Below, piece by piece: positions 1-9,481 of a stretch of DNA of 20,879 nt (positions are counted from its first letter, which is position 1; every line of letters starts with the position of its first letter). The stretch covers positions 1 to 20,879 of the forward strand of contig JAULSN010000027.1 in the NCBI GenBank assembly GCA_033439765.1, given 5' to 3'. Position numbers and translations under genes: made by a program. The notes under the pieces were generated by a model. It did no database searches. It worked only from the letters and a program-made list of their open reading frames with translations, and was not told the DNA's origin. This DNA comes from Lasiosphaeria ovina (lineage: Eukaryota > Ascomycota > Sordariomycetes > Sordariales > Lasiosphaeriaceae).

Positions 1-62
1 TCGACTCGGGGATCAAGTTGAAGTTTGGGCTCGGGGGGCAGCGGCGGGGGCTGGGCATGTGA
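1..62 (+). CDS. Possible 3' end of a gene entering from the left
   Basis: From base 3 a short frame runs to a TGA at 60-62. It encodes a Lys/Gly/Arg-rich tail beginning DSGIKLKFGLGG and ending RRGLGM. Gly-rich tails of this kind occur at the ends of real proteins, but 19 residues identify nothing. A second frame starting at base 2 is also open through here to 472, so the choice of frame is uncertain. No function can be assigned. Only the sequence left of the window would settle it. Confidence 0.25.
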   Translation, partial: DSGIKLKFGLGGQRRGLGM

Positions 63-1416
<1,354 letters not shown>

Positions 1417-1932
1417 TTATTGCAAACTCGCTTCCGGGAAGCGCGCATCGCTCATCGGGCCGATGACGAAGCGAGAGATGGCCTCGAAGACTAGGCCGCC
1501 AAAGACGACGACAAGGCGAGAAGACCTATATCACAAAAACCGCCAATGTCAGCATTTGAATGACGAACCCATGCTAGTCACTGGGCGGTGGTCCCTTACC
1601 GAGCCAGATGGGCGAGATGGGCGACTTTTGCACTCCTTGACCTTCTTCTTGATCTGGTCCTCCGACTTGCCACGGCGCGCGTCCTGTTCCTTGGCAAACT
1701 TGAGGTTCGCTCGTCGTTGCTGGGGTGTTTGCGCCTATTCACGTTCCCTTTGTGTTAGCCTCCTTTCTGTGGAGAAGTCTAATGGCGTGCGCAATAGTGC
1801 TATTGCCAGCCATTCGCGCTTCGCTCGTAGTTTGGCCAAGGCGAGCAAGCAAACAGTGGCAGGTGCGACTAGCTAGCTTTCCGAAGATAGGGCAGAGCCG
1901 AGAAATGTAGGAAAATAATAAGGACGAACCAT
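1417..1932 (-). CDS. YSY6: YSY6/RAMP4 (SERP1)-like ER stress-associated membrane protein, three exons, two apparent frameshifts
   Basis: The family is a small tail-anchored ER protein that associates with the Sec61 translocon and helps stabilise membrane proteins under ER stress. Exon 1 is only the ATG (1930-1932). Intron 1 is 1735-1929, with donor GTTCGT and acceptor AATAG. Exon 2 (1600-1734) encodes AQTPQQRRANLKFAKEQ and a basic KSEDQIKKK segment. Intron 2 is 1526-1599 (GTAAGG...GATATAG). Exon 3 (1417-1525) encodes the tail-anchor helix with FGGLVFEAISRF. Two breaks interrupt the frame: between 1631 and 1632, before the conserved KSPISPIW motif, and between 1512 and 1513, before VVVFGG. Each is mended by one extra base, which gives 83 codons including the stop. 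The predicted C-terminus runs some 12-15 residues past the usual SRFF-type end. The motif order is very characteristic. The ATG-only exon is inferred from the splice signal. The breaks may be consensus errors or true decay. Confidence 0.72.
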
Positions 1933-2577
1933 TGTGAAACTCGGTATAGGATGGACCGAGATAAGCCTTCGACTCTGTATTGTTTGAGGGGTGGGACCAG
2001 AGGTTGCTGCTTCCTGCAAGTATGCGTAGAGAAATATGCCGACGAGATTGACTTGATATCGCAGGTGTGTTCTATTTCTTCTTCGGAAGAGCCGGGCTAT
2101 ATTAGATACGTCGTGGCTTTGTTGCGGTGGTGTGAGGGGAACCGGGCATCGGGACAGATTGCCAAAGCTCGGAGGTGTCGACCGGCGAACTTCCAATCTG
2201 GCCATGTGTCGTTGACGAGGGAGCTTCCAGTGCAGTGTGGGGCTGCCATGCTGCGTCAATGCACGCCAAGCAAATGCGGGTAGCTGAAAGTCTAGGGCCC
2301 CCTGGAACTGGGCTGGGGGCGGTCCAATCCCGACGCTGTCGACGCCGATCACCAAATCCCGGCGGGCGAGCGCAAAGCCGCCAAACACACTTTTCTGTCG
2401 CGAATGACGTTGAGTGGATATCGAACTCACGTTTACAGCCGACTCGTTCTCATCCAGCACAAGATACCGATCACTTGACCAGAGCCGGCACTTGGCCCTG
2501 GTTCCATTTAGTCTCAGCCAATTCAGTCTGAAAAGCGAAACAACCGCGCCGTGTCTCTTCACGACGCCAAAGCCATA
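1933..2577. promoter_or_regulatory. Divergent promoter region between YSY6-like and mitochondrial protein genes
   Basis: The flanking genes point away from each other, so this 645-bp spacer must carry both promoters and 5' UTRs. A 229-codon open frame crosses it on the minus strand (1873-2562). It has no recognisable domain and covers the YSY6 start, so I treat it as chance. I see no clear TATA box. Confidence 0.5.
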
Positions 2578-3111
2578 ATGGCAGCTCCTCGGACAGCCTC
2601 AAGCCTATGCTCGCTTAGAACGCTAATGAGAGCGAGCTCTCCTCTGAGCGGGACGCACTCATTACGAGCACAGATCCAGACAAGACGCTATTCCACAGAG
2701 CAATCATCACCACCGCCGCCTTCAAGGTCGCCATCTGTGAGTCTTTGCCACTCCCCCCTTAAAATGACGATACCGTATCGTATCACACACATACCGCCGC
2801 GACATTAACAACCCCCGTGCACCGCAACAGGGCAATTTCTACAAGACCTTCACGCGGCCTGTAGCCAAGTGCCTGCTGCTGGCCATGTCGTCTACCAGCT
2901 GGCGTACTGGGGGTGGGTGAAGCTGGAGCAGGACGAGATCACCGGCGAGCGCAAGGGTGAGTAATTGATTCCATCCATTCCTAAACTCTGTGTGTATACA
3001 TGAACCCTCGGCTTGCTCACACCGACGGCCGAACCCCCGCGCACAGCAGAAATAGCTTTGCTCGAGGGCCAAGTGAGGAGCCTGCAAGAGGCCAAGGCCA
3101 GGAAGGCGTGA
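2578..3111 (+). CDS. Small mitochondrial membrane protein of unknown function, three exons, one apparent frameshift
   Basis: Exon 1 (2578-2736) gives 53 residues rich in Ser, Arg and Ala with RRYST near residue 37, as expected for a mitochondrial presequence. Intron 1 is 2737-2830 (GTGAGT...CAACAG). Exon 2 (2831-2956) begins GNFYKTFTRPVAK. After a frame break near 2886/2887 it continues VVYQLAYWGWVKLEQDEI. Intron 2 is 2957-3046 (GTGAGT...CACAG). Exon 3 (3047-3111) encodes a charged helix, AEIALLEGQVRSLQEAKARKA, then TGA. Adding one base at the break gives 117 codons including the stop. The layout is presequence, one membrane helix, then a short coiled-coil-like tail. I recall similar small proteins across filamentous fungi but cannot name a function or yeast homologue with confidence. 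A second in-frame acceptor lies 3 nt downstream, at 3049. Confidence 0.7.
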
Positions 3112-3735
3112 AGGACTTTATATTTCCCGCCTATCTCTACGTAACTCACGAGAGAGAGAGAGCCACTCTCTATGTTAGCAGTAGGCCAAGGGCCCCAGCA
3201 ACACAAATACCACCCGACACCTGGCACCAAGCAACAAGATCGGAGCCAACTTAAAGGCGGTTCCAACTTTATGTATTATTTATACCTACTTGTAACCCAA
3301 AAGGGAAAAACAATGAAGGAGAGGAAAGGAAAGGAACGAAAAGCTTGTACATGAGATTTATACCCAACCCCCTATGAGAACCCGTCACCCCACTGCCGTA
3401 CGCACACAAGGTACATACATACCTACCATAGTGCCTACCTACTTAGGAGCCTACTCCGTACCTTGCTCGCCAAACCATTATACTCCAGAAGAATAAGCAT
3501 GAAAGAAAATATCAAAAAGATTTGCCACCCTTAAACCACCCACCCTCTCGGCTCTTTCATGTCTCTCTAAAATAATACCGCATAAACCTAGATATCTCTT
3601 CCTCCTCTCCCCATAGCCCGCTACCGCTGAAAAACAATGGAAACCAAGAACCTTAAACCTGGATAGGTGCCTTAATCAATGCCCCAACATAACCTGATCC
3701 TATTTCAACGCCGGCCACACACAGACACACACACA

Positions 3736-3787
<52 letters not shown>

Positions 3788-3919
3788 TCGACACAAAGCT
3801 GAGACCACCGCCCACCCCCATTATTCGTGACAAGCTTTCATATCCAACAGCCCGCTACCGAACCGATTTTTCGACAAACCCTCCCCATCTTCTTTCTTTT
3901 TCGTTTTATATCTATCCAC
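3112..3919. other. Convergent 3' spacer with CA microsatellite
   Basis: This stretch lies between the stop codons of two converging genes, so it should hold both 3' UTRs. It contains TACCTA-rich sequence around 3410-3450, an A/G-rich stretch near 3300-3345 and the CA repeat at 3716-3785. No gene is supported. The open frames through the CA repeat are low-complexity. Confidence 0.6.
3716..3785. repeat. (CA)n microsatellite
   Basis: About 70 bp of alternating CA/AC, with two AGAC interruptions in the first third (near 3723 and 3735) and a pure run afterwards. It lies in the 3' spacer of mid1 and is likely length-polymorphic. Confidence 0.9.
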
Positions 3920-5914
3920 TCACAGGAATACAAAAGACAGGCCGCCGACGACGGCGCCGCCCAGCAGCGCCCAGGAGATGGCGGGCGCCGGCACGGCCGC
4001 CGAGCGCAGGTGCGCCGAGCCCTGGTAATTGCACGAGAGGTTGCTGGAGCGCTGGCCGTAGCTGGACGCGAAGCCGGGGTCGCCGGGCAGAGGGCAGCCG
4101 AAGCCCATGGCGGCGGGGCAGCTCTGGGCGAGCTTGTAGCAGAGGTCCTCGCAGGGCAGCACTTCCTTGTAGGGGCCCGGCTGGACGAACTGGTCGATCA
4201 TGGGGTTGCGGCTCGAGTTGAAGGCCGACGTGTTCTCAAAGTGCACGGCGGCGAGCGCCTCCTGGTCGAGCACGTCGCCGTTGGGGAACGGCTGGACCAG
4301 CGCCCGCGGGTGCAGGTACGAGGCGTCGTGGGAGAAGTCCTCGCACCGCGGGATCGTCACCGAGCACAGCCACTCCTTGTACGCGGCCGCGCAGAGGCTG
4401 CAGTTGGTCGCGAGCGAGTAGCGCTGGCTCGACACGGCCTCGCACGGGATCTGGGCTAGCGACTTGTTGAAGTTGGCGTACATGGTCGCCGCGTAGTTGT
4501 CGTAGAATTGGCCAAGCACCGTCGCATTGCCAAACTTGTTGGGGTTGCTGGGGACCGAGTAAGCGACTTGGTCACAAAAGGTGAGGTTGCGGATAATGGC
4601 GCAGTTGCCATGGTCTGTTGTGTCATGGTTAGCAAGGGGGCTCATTGCACGACTTGGACAATATATTCTCTTACCCGGATTGGTCTCAAAGCTCGTGGCT
4701 CGAAAGACGTGGCCTCCGCTCAAGACCGAATCCGTCCCTGACGAATTACCGATCCTAGCTAGTATTCCGACATATTCCGAGCTCGAGTTAAGGCCGCTGA
4801 AATAGAACTCCTGCTTTGGGAGGCTCCCTGGTCCTCTTTTTGTCATGCCAGTCGTGACCATGCTAGCAAACTGCCCGTTCTTGGTTGCTGCAATTTGCGC
4901 ATAGTTTTGTAGACCGCAGTATGAGTACTGCAGGCCATTTATAGACCGGTCCTTGGTATTCTGAGCAAACATCACGTAGGGCTGACTATTCATGATCTGC
5001 TGCTGCGCCGAGGGATCGGTGCTGTCTGTTAAATTGTGCGTCATGAGTAGCGCACCCTGGTAATCACTGTCGACTAAAATGAGGCCGGCATCCTGGTCAA
5101 CGCTGTAGCTGAATACGGAGCCGTCCGTCGACGCCGCAATTTGGAAGTTATACGTCCCCGAAAAAGCACTAGACACGTTTGGGGCGTACACGCCAAGGTA
5201 TATCTCGTCGCTTGGAGTTGTGACGTTGTACATGGCGGCGCCCCCGGTGAAGGTGACGGCGACCTGGGACGAAGGGTCGCCGCGCGGCCCAGGGGACTGG
5301 TTTGACGCAGAGGTTGAGACGAAGAGGGTGAGCTGAGGAGGGTCCATAGTCGTCTTTGAAGGATCGACCGGCTGCGGCTGTAGACATGTGTTCGCCGATA
5401 TATAAACGGTTCGAGAGGACTGTCGCCGCTCTAGCGTATGCGCTTGCGCCTGCGCATCGCGGGCCTCCAGAGCAGCATCTCCTTCCAGTGCGTTTGAACC
5501 AAGGTTCCGCTCCTCTGGGCCCTCGTGCCCATCCCTCAGCTCGAGCGGGTGCCGCCCCTCGTCCCGGGCAGGCAGCTTGGGCACAGCAAAGGAAAATAGT
5601 TGTGTCGTCCCCGCATCGACGTTCAATGGCATGGCCTCGTTGTTTGTCAGCGCCATCGCCAGCTGAGTTGCGCGTCCGACGATGCCCCTGTCGAAGGCCG
5701 GAAACTCGGGCTCGTATACCGGATCGAGTGGGCTTCTCTCAGGCTGGTCGGCAGCCAAGTCGAAGTCGACATTGTCGAGTAATACGGGAAGGGCCTCCTT
5801 CAGCTCGGCCGCGAGCGCAAAGTGCGGAGAGAAGAGGGTGAAGTAGAGGGCGACGAGGAGGCAAGAGGCGATGACTGACGCCGCCAGTCGCGACTGCAGT
5901 GGACTGAGTTGCAT
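3920..5914 (-). CDS. mid1: Mid1-type stretch-activated calcium channel subunit
   Basis: Mid1 is the regulatory partner of the Cch1 calcium channel at the plasma membrane and admits Ca2+ during cell-wall, ER or pheromone stress. The true ATG is at 5914; a GTG codon precedes it and is not the start. A hydrophobic signal segment covers residues 8-35. The long extracellular part carries many N-glycosylation sequons (NVT, NVS, NLT, NSS, NAT, NKS, NCS). Its last third is the Cys-rich Mid1 region, with NCAIIRNLTFCDQVAYSVP, a CSLC motif, WLCSVTIPRCED and LPCEDLCYKLAQSCPA. The C-terminus ends in a hydrophobic segment (WALLGGAVVGGLSFVFL) that could be a GPI signal or membrane anchor. An intron is likely at 4615-4674: donor GTAAGA, branch GCTAAC, acceptor CAACAG, 60 nt and stop-free, joining NP to DHGNC. 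The protein is 644 residues spliced and 664 if retained, within the usual range. The gene runs in the same direction as yop1 upstream. Confidence 0.93.
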   Translation of the reverse strand: MQLSPLQSRLAASVIASCLLVALYFTLFSPHFALAAELKEALPVLLDNVDFDLAADQPERSPLDPVYEPEFPAFDRGIVGRATQLAMALTNNEAMPLNVDAGTTQLFSFAVPKLPARDEGRHPLELRDGHEGPEERNLGSNALEGDAALEARDAQAQAHTLERRQSSRTVYISANTCLQPQPVDPSKTTMDPPQLTLFVSTSASNQSPGPRGDPSSQVAVTFTGGAAMYNVTTPSDEIYLGVYAPNVSSAFSGTYNFQIAASTDGSVFSYSVDQDAGLILVDSDYQGALLMTHNLTDSTDPSAQQQIMNSQPYVMFAQNTKDRSINGLQYSYCGLQNYAQIAATKNGQFASMVTTGMTKRGPGSLPKQEFYFSGLNSSSEYVGILARIGNSSGTDSVLSGGHVFRATSFETNPGKRIYCPSRAMSPLANHDTTDHGNCAIIRNLTFCDQVAYSVPSNPNKFGNATVLGQFYDNYAATMYANFNKSLAQIPCEAVSSQRYSLATNCSLCAAAYKEWLCSVTIPRCEDFSHDASYLHPRALVQPFPNGDVLDQEALAAVHFENTSAFNSSRNPMIDQFVQPGPYKEVLPCEDLCYKLAQSCPAAMGFGCPLPGDPGFASSYGQRSSNLSCNYQGSAHLRSAAVPAPAISWALLGGAVVGGLSFVFL

Positions 5915-7077
5915 CACGTCGCGGGAACACGCCCTCCCTCGCGGGGGCCGTCGTGGTGGTGGTGGAAAGCCAGACTAGTACTGAGGCCGTCGAAGATAGT
6001 TTCAAGATTCCCGTCCCGTCCGTAAGTTCCGTTTGTTGGCCCTGCTGCGCTGTCCCTGTCGATCGCTTCGCCTGCAGAGACGCTGAGAGACAGCAGGTCA
6101 GTATATCATGATATTCTGCAATTGCACTATCGCGCCGACGAGAGCCACGGGTCTCTAGGCGGTTCGTTATAGGCCGTCGTCAAGATGTCGTGAGCAAGGT
6201 TGTTGTGCAACACCGATGGAGTGCTCAGGAGGTTCCCACTACCGCTGTGCCACAACAGCCCCCAAGCCAAGCTAAAGCAGCCTTGTTTTAGTGCATTGTT
6301 GCTCCGTAGCGCGGCAAGGATAGCGATGGCTGGTTGCAACAATTGGTCCCCACAATATCGAGCTTACAGGTTGGGGAATCGGCCAGACTGCAAATGGCGC
6401 CGCCTCAAGCTGAAACACCCGAAAATGACGTTTTCAAAGGGGAAGAGATGCGGTAAGCGGGCAAGATACTGGCTTGGATGGATTGATGACTTTGGCTTCG
6501 TTTGCTACCTGCGTAATCCAATAGCGGAGGCTACTTGTCATCTAAGGTACAGAGTACGTGCTATTCCAGGTAGAATAATACCTACCTATACCTAGGTAGG
6601 TATTTAATGATAGCAACATCAAAAGGTTAGTCACTACGGCAAAGTTAAAATGAAGAAAACAGTGCATCCTTGGCTTCCGCTGCTCTGATATGATAGGGAT
6701 GGTAGCCAGGTTCCTTTCCAGTAAACTACTCGCACTCCTATAATTACACGCAGCAATTCGAACCGTAAGTCTATTCCATCGAGAGTAACCCATGCTGAGA
6801 AAAAGGAATCCGATAAATAAAAGCGAAACAAATCACGCATATCAACAGCGGTCCCCTACTCTCCTGAAATAAATGAATCATGCCTGCCAAGTTGTCCAAA
6901 CGGGTCCCTGGGCTGTCGTTGATATGCGTGGTCAAAGGTCGTCATTCGTATCCAACGTCAAGCGGGAGTGGGGGCATTTCCATGCTTCGTCTGCTCATCA
7001 CGGTTTGCGCCGAACCTAAGTCAAAGCCACGCGCTTTGCAACTTGTACCAGGATAGGTCCGGCAAATTCTTGACCTC
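5915..7077. promoter_or_regulatory. mid1 promoter and yop1 3' region
   Basis: The part next to 5914 must contain the mid1 promoter and 5' UTR. The part near 7077 is the yop1 3' UTR. No gene is supported: the 131-codon plus-strand frame at 6200-6595 and the minus-strand frames at 6542-6840 lack motifs. A hairpin-forming TACCTA repeat sits at 6577-6604. Confidence 0.55.
6577..6604. repeat. Perfect 11-bp inverted repeat of TACCTA/TAGGTA type
   Basis: AATACCTACCT at 6577-6587 is followed by a 6-nt loop and its exact reverse complement AGGTAGGTATT at 6594-6604. This could form a short hairpin or cruciform. Related TACCTA-rich strings occur near 3420-3450, 7381-7390 and 13301-13312. Confidence 0.85.
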
Positions 7078-7819
7078 TTACTCGGTGTGGAGACCATCGG
7101 CCTTTGCGCGGAGGCCGCTGGCAGTCGAGCTCGAGGTCTGGAAGTGGCGGCCGAGAGTGGGAGCCAGAAGGGTCCGGAAGATGAGTTCGGCGCCCCTAGA
7201 CAAAGGTTAGTTGCTGCACACAACCATGATCGAAGGGGCAGCGAACTTACTTGAAAGCCGGCAGAGAGAGCCACAGGAGGAAGACAAACTTGAAGGTGTA
7301 GTAGAACGGGAACCAATAGACAACGCTGACAAGGCTCTCAATGACACTGTCATGTGGTTAGCGGCGAGTCACGCGAGCGAACCTAGGTAGGCAGAAGCAG
7401 TCCTTACGTGAAAAGAGCAAAGACAACCCAGTACTGAAATGCAAGTTAGCACACCGTCGCTAGTCAAGAATCGCGTCGGTAAACTCACTGTAAGCCACTG
7501 GGTATCGTCGATCTTGGACGAGGTGAAGAGTGCGCCCATAGAATAGTACCCAGGGATGACGAAGCCGGCCAGGTTCGTCAGGAGTTGTCCACCAAGATTA
7601 AATACGATCAGAAAGAAGTAGAGCGTCACCAAGCCAATGACAGCATAGGCCTTGGGAACCGAAGTGGTCTTCTCGATGTTGTTGAGAGCGGGGTATTTTG
7701 ACAGCTAACGAGGTAAATTAGTGCGACAGTCGGTGAGGAACGCAGGGCAAACAGCCGAGACGAACCTCTTTGTCGAGCAGTCCAATATACTGCTGGACGC
7801 GATCCTGAGGGGAAGACAT
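7078..7819 (-). CDS. YOP1: Yop1 / REEP5 (TB2/DP1/HVA22) ER membrane-shaping protein, five exons
   Basis: Yop1 bends ER membranes into tubules using hydrophobic hairpins, together with reticulons. Exons in coding order are 7766-7819, 7489-7704, 7408-7433, 7251-7346 and 7078-7195. The introns are 61, 55, 61 and 55 nt. All phases agree, giving 169 residues, the usual size. The protein starts MSSPQDRVQQYIGLLDKE. Residues about 38-70 form the first hydrophobic hairpin (VTLYFFLIVFNLGGQLLTNL, then PGYYSM). The TB2/DP1 signature follows, with DDTQWLTYWVVFALF, IESLVSVVYWFPFYYTFK and LLWLSLPAFKGAELIFR. A short polar C-terminal tail ends the protein. Intron 1 uses the unusual donor GTTCGT; the others use GTGAGT or GTAAGN. 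The match to fungal Yop1 is strong throughout. Confidence 0.95.
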
Positions 7820-8363
7820 GGCTGCGATGCTAGTTGTGTTGCGGTTGCGAGATCTGGCAATCGGGCGTTGTTAGGAACAGGCTGCGACGCGGGCGTGCGT
7901 GAGAAGGCACTTATGGGAGGGAGGGAAGCTTGTGCAATGTGCAGCTCGGAGCTCGCGGGGAAGCCGGATCAGTGCAGAGACACTCGACAAGTGCGGGAAA
8001 ATGAAAGGCGCTTACTTATGCAATGTTCCGACAAGGCGAGTGTTTATTGTGGTGTGCAAGACGGTAGTTGTGCTGTGATGTAGAAGCCGGAAAGGTTTCG
8101 GATGGATTGCCGGGAGTTGGAGTTTATATGCAGCGGGTAAGAGGGTGCGTGAAAGGAGGCAATGACGATTGATACGTGTGCAGAAAGACCGGATCAGAAA
8201 CCCCCAACCTTTCATGAGCTTGCCCTGTTGGCGCTCCCCCTGCTTTCCTGGGTATGACGCCGCAGCTTCTCAGGGGTGGGTCAGTCAGGTGACATCTGCG
8301 GATGGAGGTCGAAGCAGGGTGTGCTATATAAGGAGCCCGCTTTCCGGATGAACGTCAATCATC
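7820..8363. promoter_or_regulatory. yop1 promoter and region upstream of tRNA-Val
   Basis: The 544-bp spacer separates the leftward yop1 gene from the rightward tRNA gene and should carry the yop1 promoter. Open frames here show no motif. A TATA-like element lies just upstream of the tRNA (8325-8332). Confidence 0.5.
8325..8332 (+). promoter_or_regulatory. TATA-like element upstream of tRNA-Val
   Basis: TATATAAG lies 31 nt before the first base of the mature tRNA. Upstream TATA elements that help place TFIIIB are known for tRNA genes in some fungi and plants. The role here is inferred from position only. Confidence 0.4.
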
Positions 8364-8436
8364 GGTTCGATGGTGTAGTTGGTTATCACGTCAGTCTAAC
8401 ACACTGAAGGTCTCCAGTTCAAGCCTGGATCGAATC
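8364..8436 (+). tRNA. tRNA-Val (anticodon AAC)
   Basis: A complete 73-nt cloverleaf without intron. The acceptor stem GGTTCGA pairs with TCGAATC (one G-T). The D arm has GTGT...TCAC with a TTGG loop. The anticodon stem TCAGT/ACTGA holds the loop CTAACAC, so the anticodon is AAC; it would become IAC and read GUU/GUC/GUA valine codons. The T stem TCCAG/CTGGA has the loop TTCAAGC. No CCA is encoded, as expected for a nuclear gene. Confidence 0.95.
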
Positions 8437-8446
8437 AAACGATTTG

Positions 8447-8451
8447 TTTTT
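8447..8451 (+). terminator. Pol III T-run terminator of tRNA-Val
   Basis: A run of five T residues begins 10 nt after the tRNA 3' end, the usual RNA polymerase III stop signal. Confidence 0.65.
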
Positions 8452-9481
8452 ATCTGTCCTTTCTTCTTTACCTTTACTTTCGCCTTTATGTCGAGTATCT
8501 GACCTACGGCTTGCTTGACATATTTTTTCGTCCGAAGCTTTTCAACCCCATCTGCTCCTACGCCTGCCCTCCCGTTGAAGCATGACAGAAACCTTTGCAG
8601 CTATTGTTCTGATTAATTTAATGCCCACGTGGCAGAATTCTTCCCGATTACTGACCAACCTTTGCAACAGAGACTCAGACGTTGTGACTTAACTTTTTGC
8701 CCGAGCCTCCGCTCAACCTGTGCCCTGCTGGACCAAATCCAACTTTAACTAAGGCAAGAACAAGATATGACATCCTCAAGAGCGCGAGCCCGGAAATACC
8801 AGATATCTAATGTTAACTAAGATATGAATAAGTTACCATCATTTCTCAACAATACTGTAAGCCTTGGACTTTGGGAACGCCCACAATCCACAGATAGATC
8901 GCGACTTGAATTGAGACTCGATTAAGATCTTTGAGAAGCCAAACTGAGATTTCCAGATCCGGCGACGGTTAAATAAAGACTGCGCATCGTATGGAAACGT
9001 CAAGGCCAAAAGTATCAAAGGCAGACGAACTCGCAACAATAAAAGCTGGCCACTGTGGCTGAAGGAACGGACTCGGTTTGTTTGTCTCGCTTACCCCAGT
9101 AACAATAAACTGCCATCCAATCCAATCAAGTGGCGGGGCCGGCCACATGATATGTGGGACTGGCCATGGCCCCCGTCAGACCCCAAGCTCAGCAAGGCCA
9201 GGGAGGTTGGCGCATTGCCCCGGGTAGCGCCTCCCCATGTTTGTTGATTTCTTTCTTCCCACTCCTCCCATGGAAAATGTGCAATTGAGCCCAGCGAGGC
9301 GACAACAACACCGCGATCCCCTCCCTTGCGCACCCGCTGCGTGAGACCACTAGTGACACCAAGCATCTGTCTGAGCAGTTCATTTTCCATATTCTTTGCC
9401 CCCGGCTCCATTCTGTGTATAATCCGCTGTCGCAGTCGCCGCACGCTGCGATTTTGACTGTTTTGATCGCATTGTTTGTCG
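8452..9481. promoter_or_regulatory. RFX gene promoter and 5' region
   Basis: No coding region is supported on either strand over about 1 kb. It should hold the RFX gene promoter and leader. A palindromic CCACGTGG (CACGTG core) at 8625-8632 is a possible bHLH/bZIP site. I found no convincing RFX X-box that would suggest autoregulation. Confidence 0.5.

Noticed and set aside
2405..2485. tRNA-like sequence on the minus strand
   Set aside because: An A-box-like TGGTCAAGTG and a B-box-like AGTTCGATATC occur at plausible spacing, but the acceptor ends do not pair and the anticodon loop lacks T33. At best it is an old tRNA remnant.
1873..2562. A 229-codon minus-strand open frame upstream of YSY6
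   Set aside because: It has no recognisable domain, covers the YSY6 start codon and lies in what must be a divergent promoter; composition looks random.
3679..4459. Plus-strand frames overlapping the CA repeat and the end of mid1
   Set aside because: They are antisense to a well-supported Mid1 coding region or made of microsatellite sequence.
6200..6595. A 131-codon plus-strand open frame between mid1 and yop1
   Set aside because: No motif, no splice support and mixed composition; the region is needed as the mid1 promoter.
8826..8850. RFX X-box (autoregulation site) in the RFX promoter
   Set aside because: Only a GTTACC half-site is present; the second half at proper spacing is missing.
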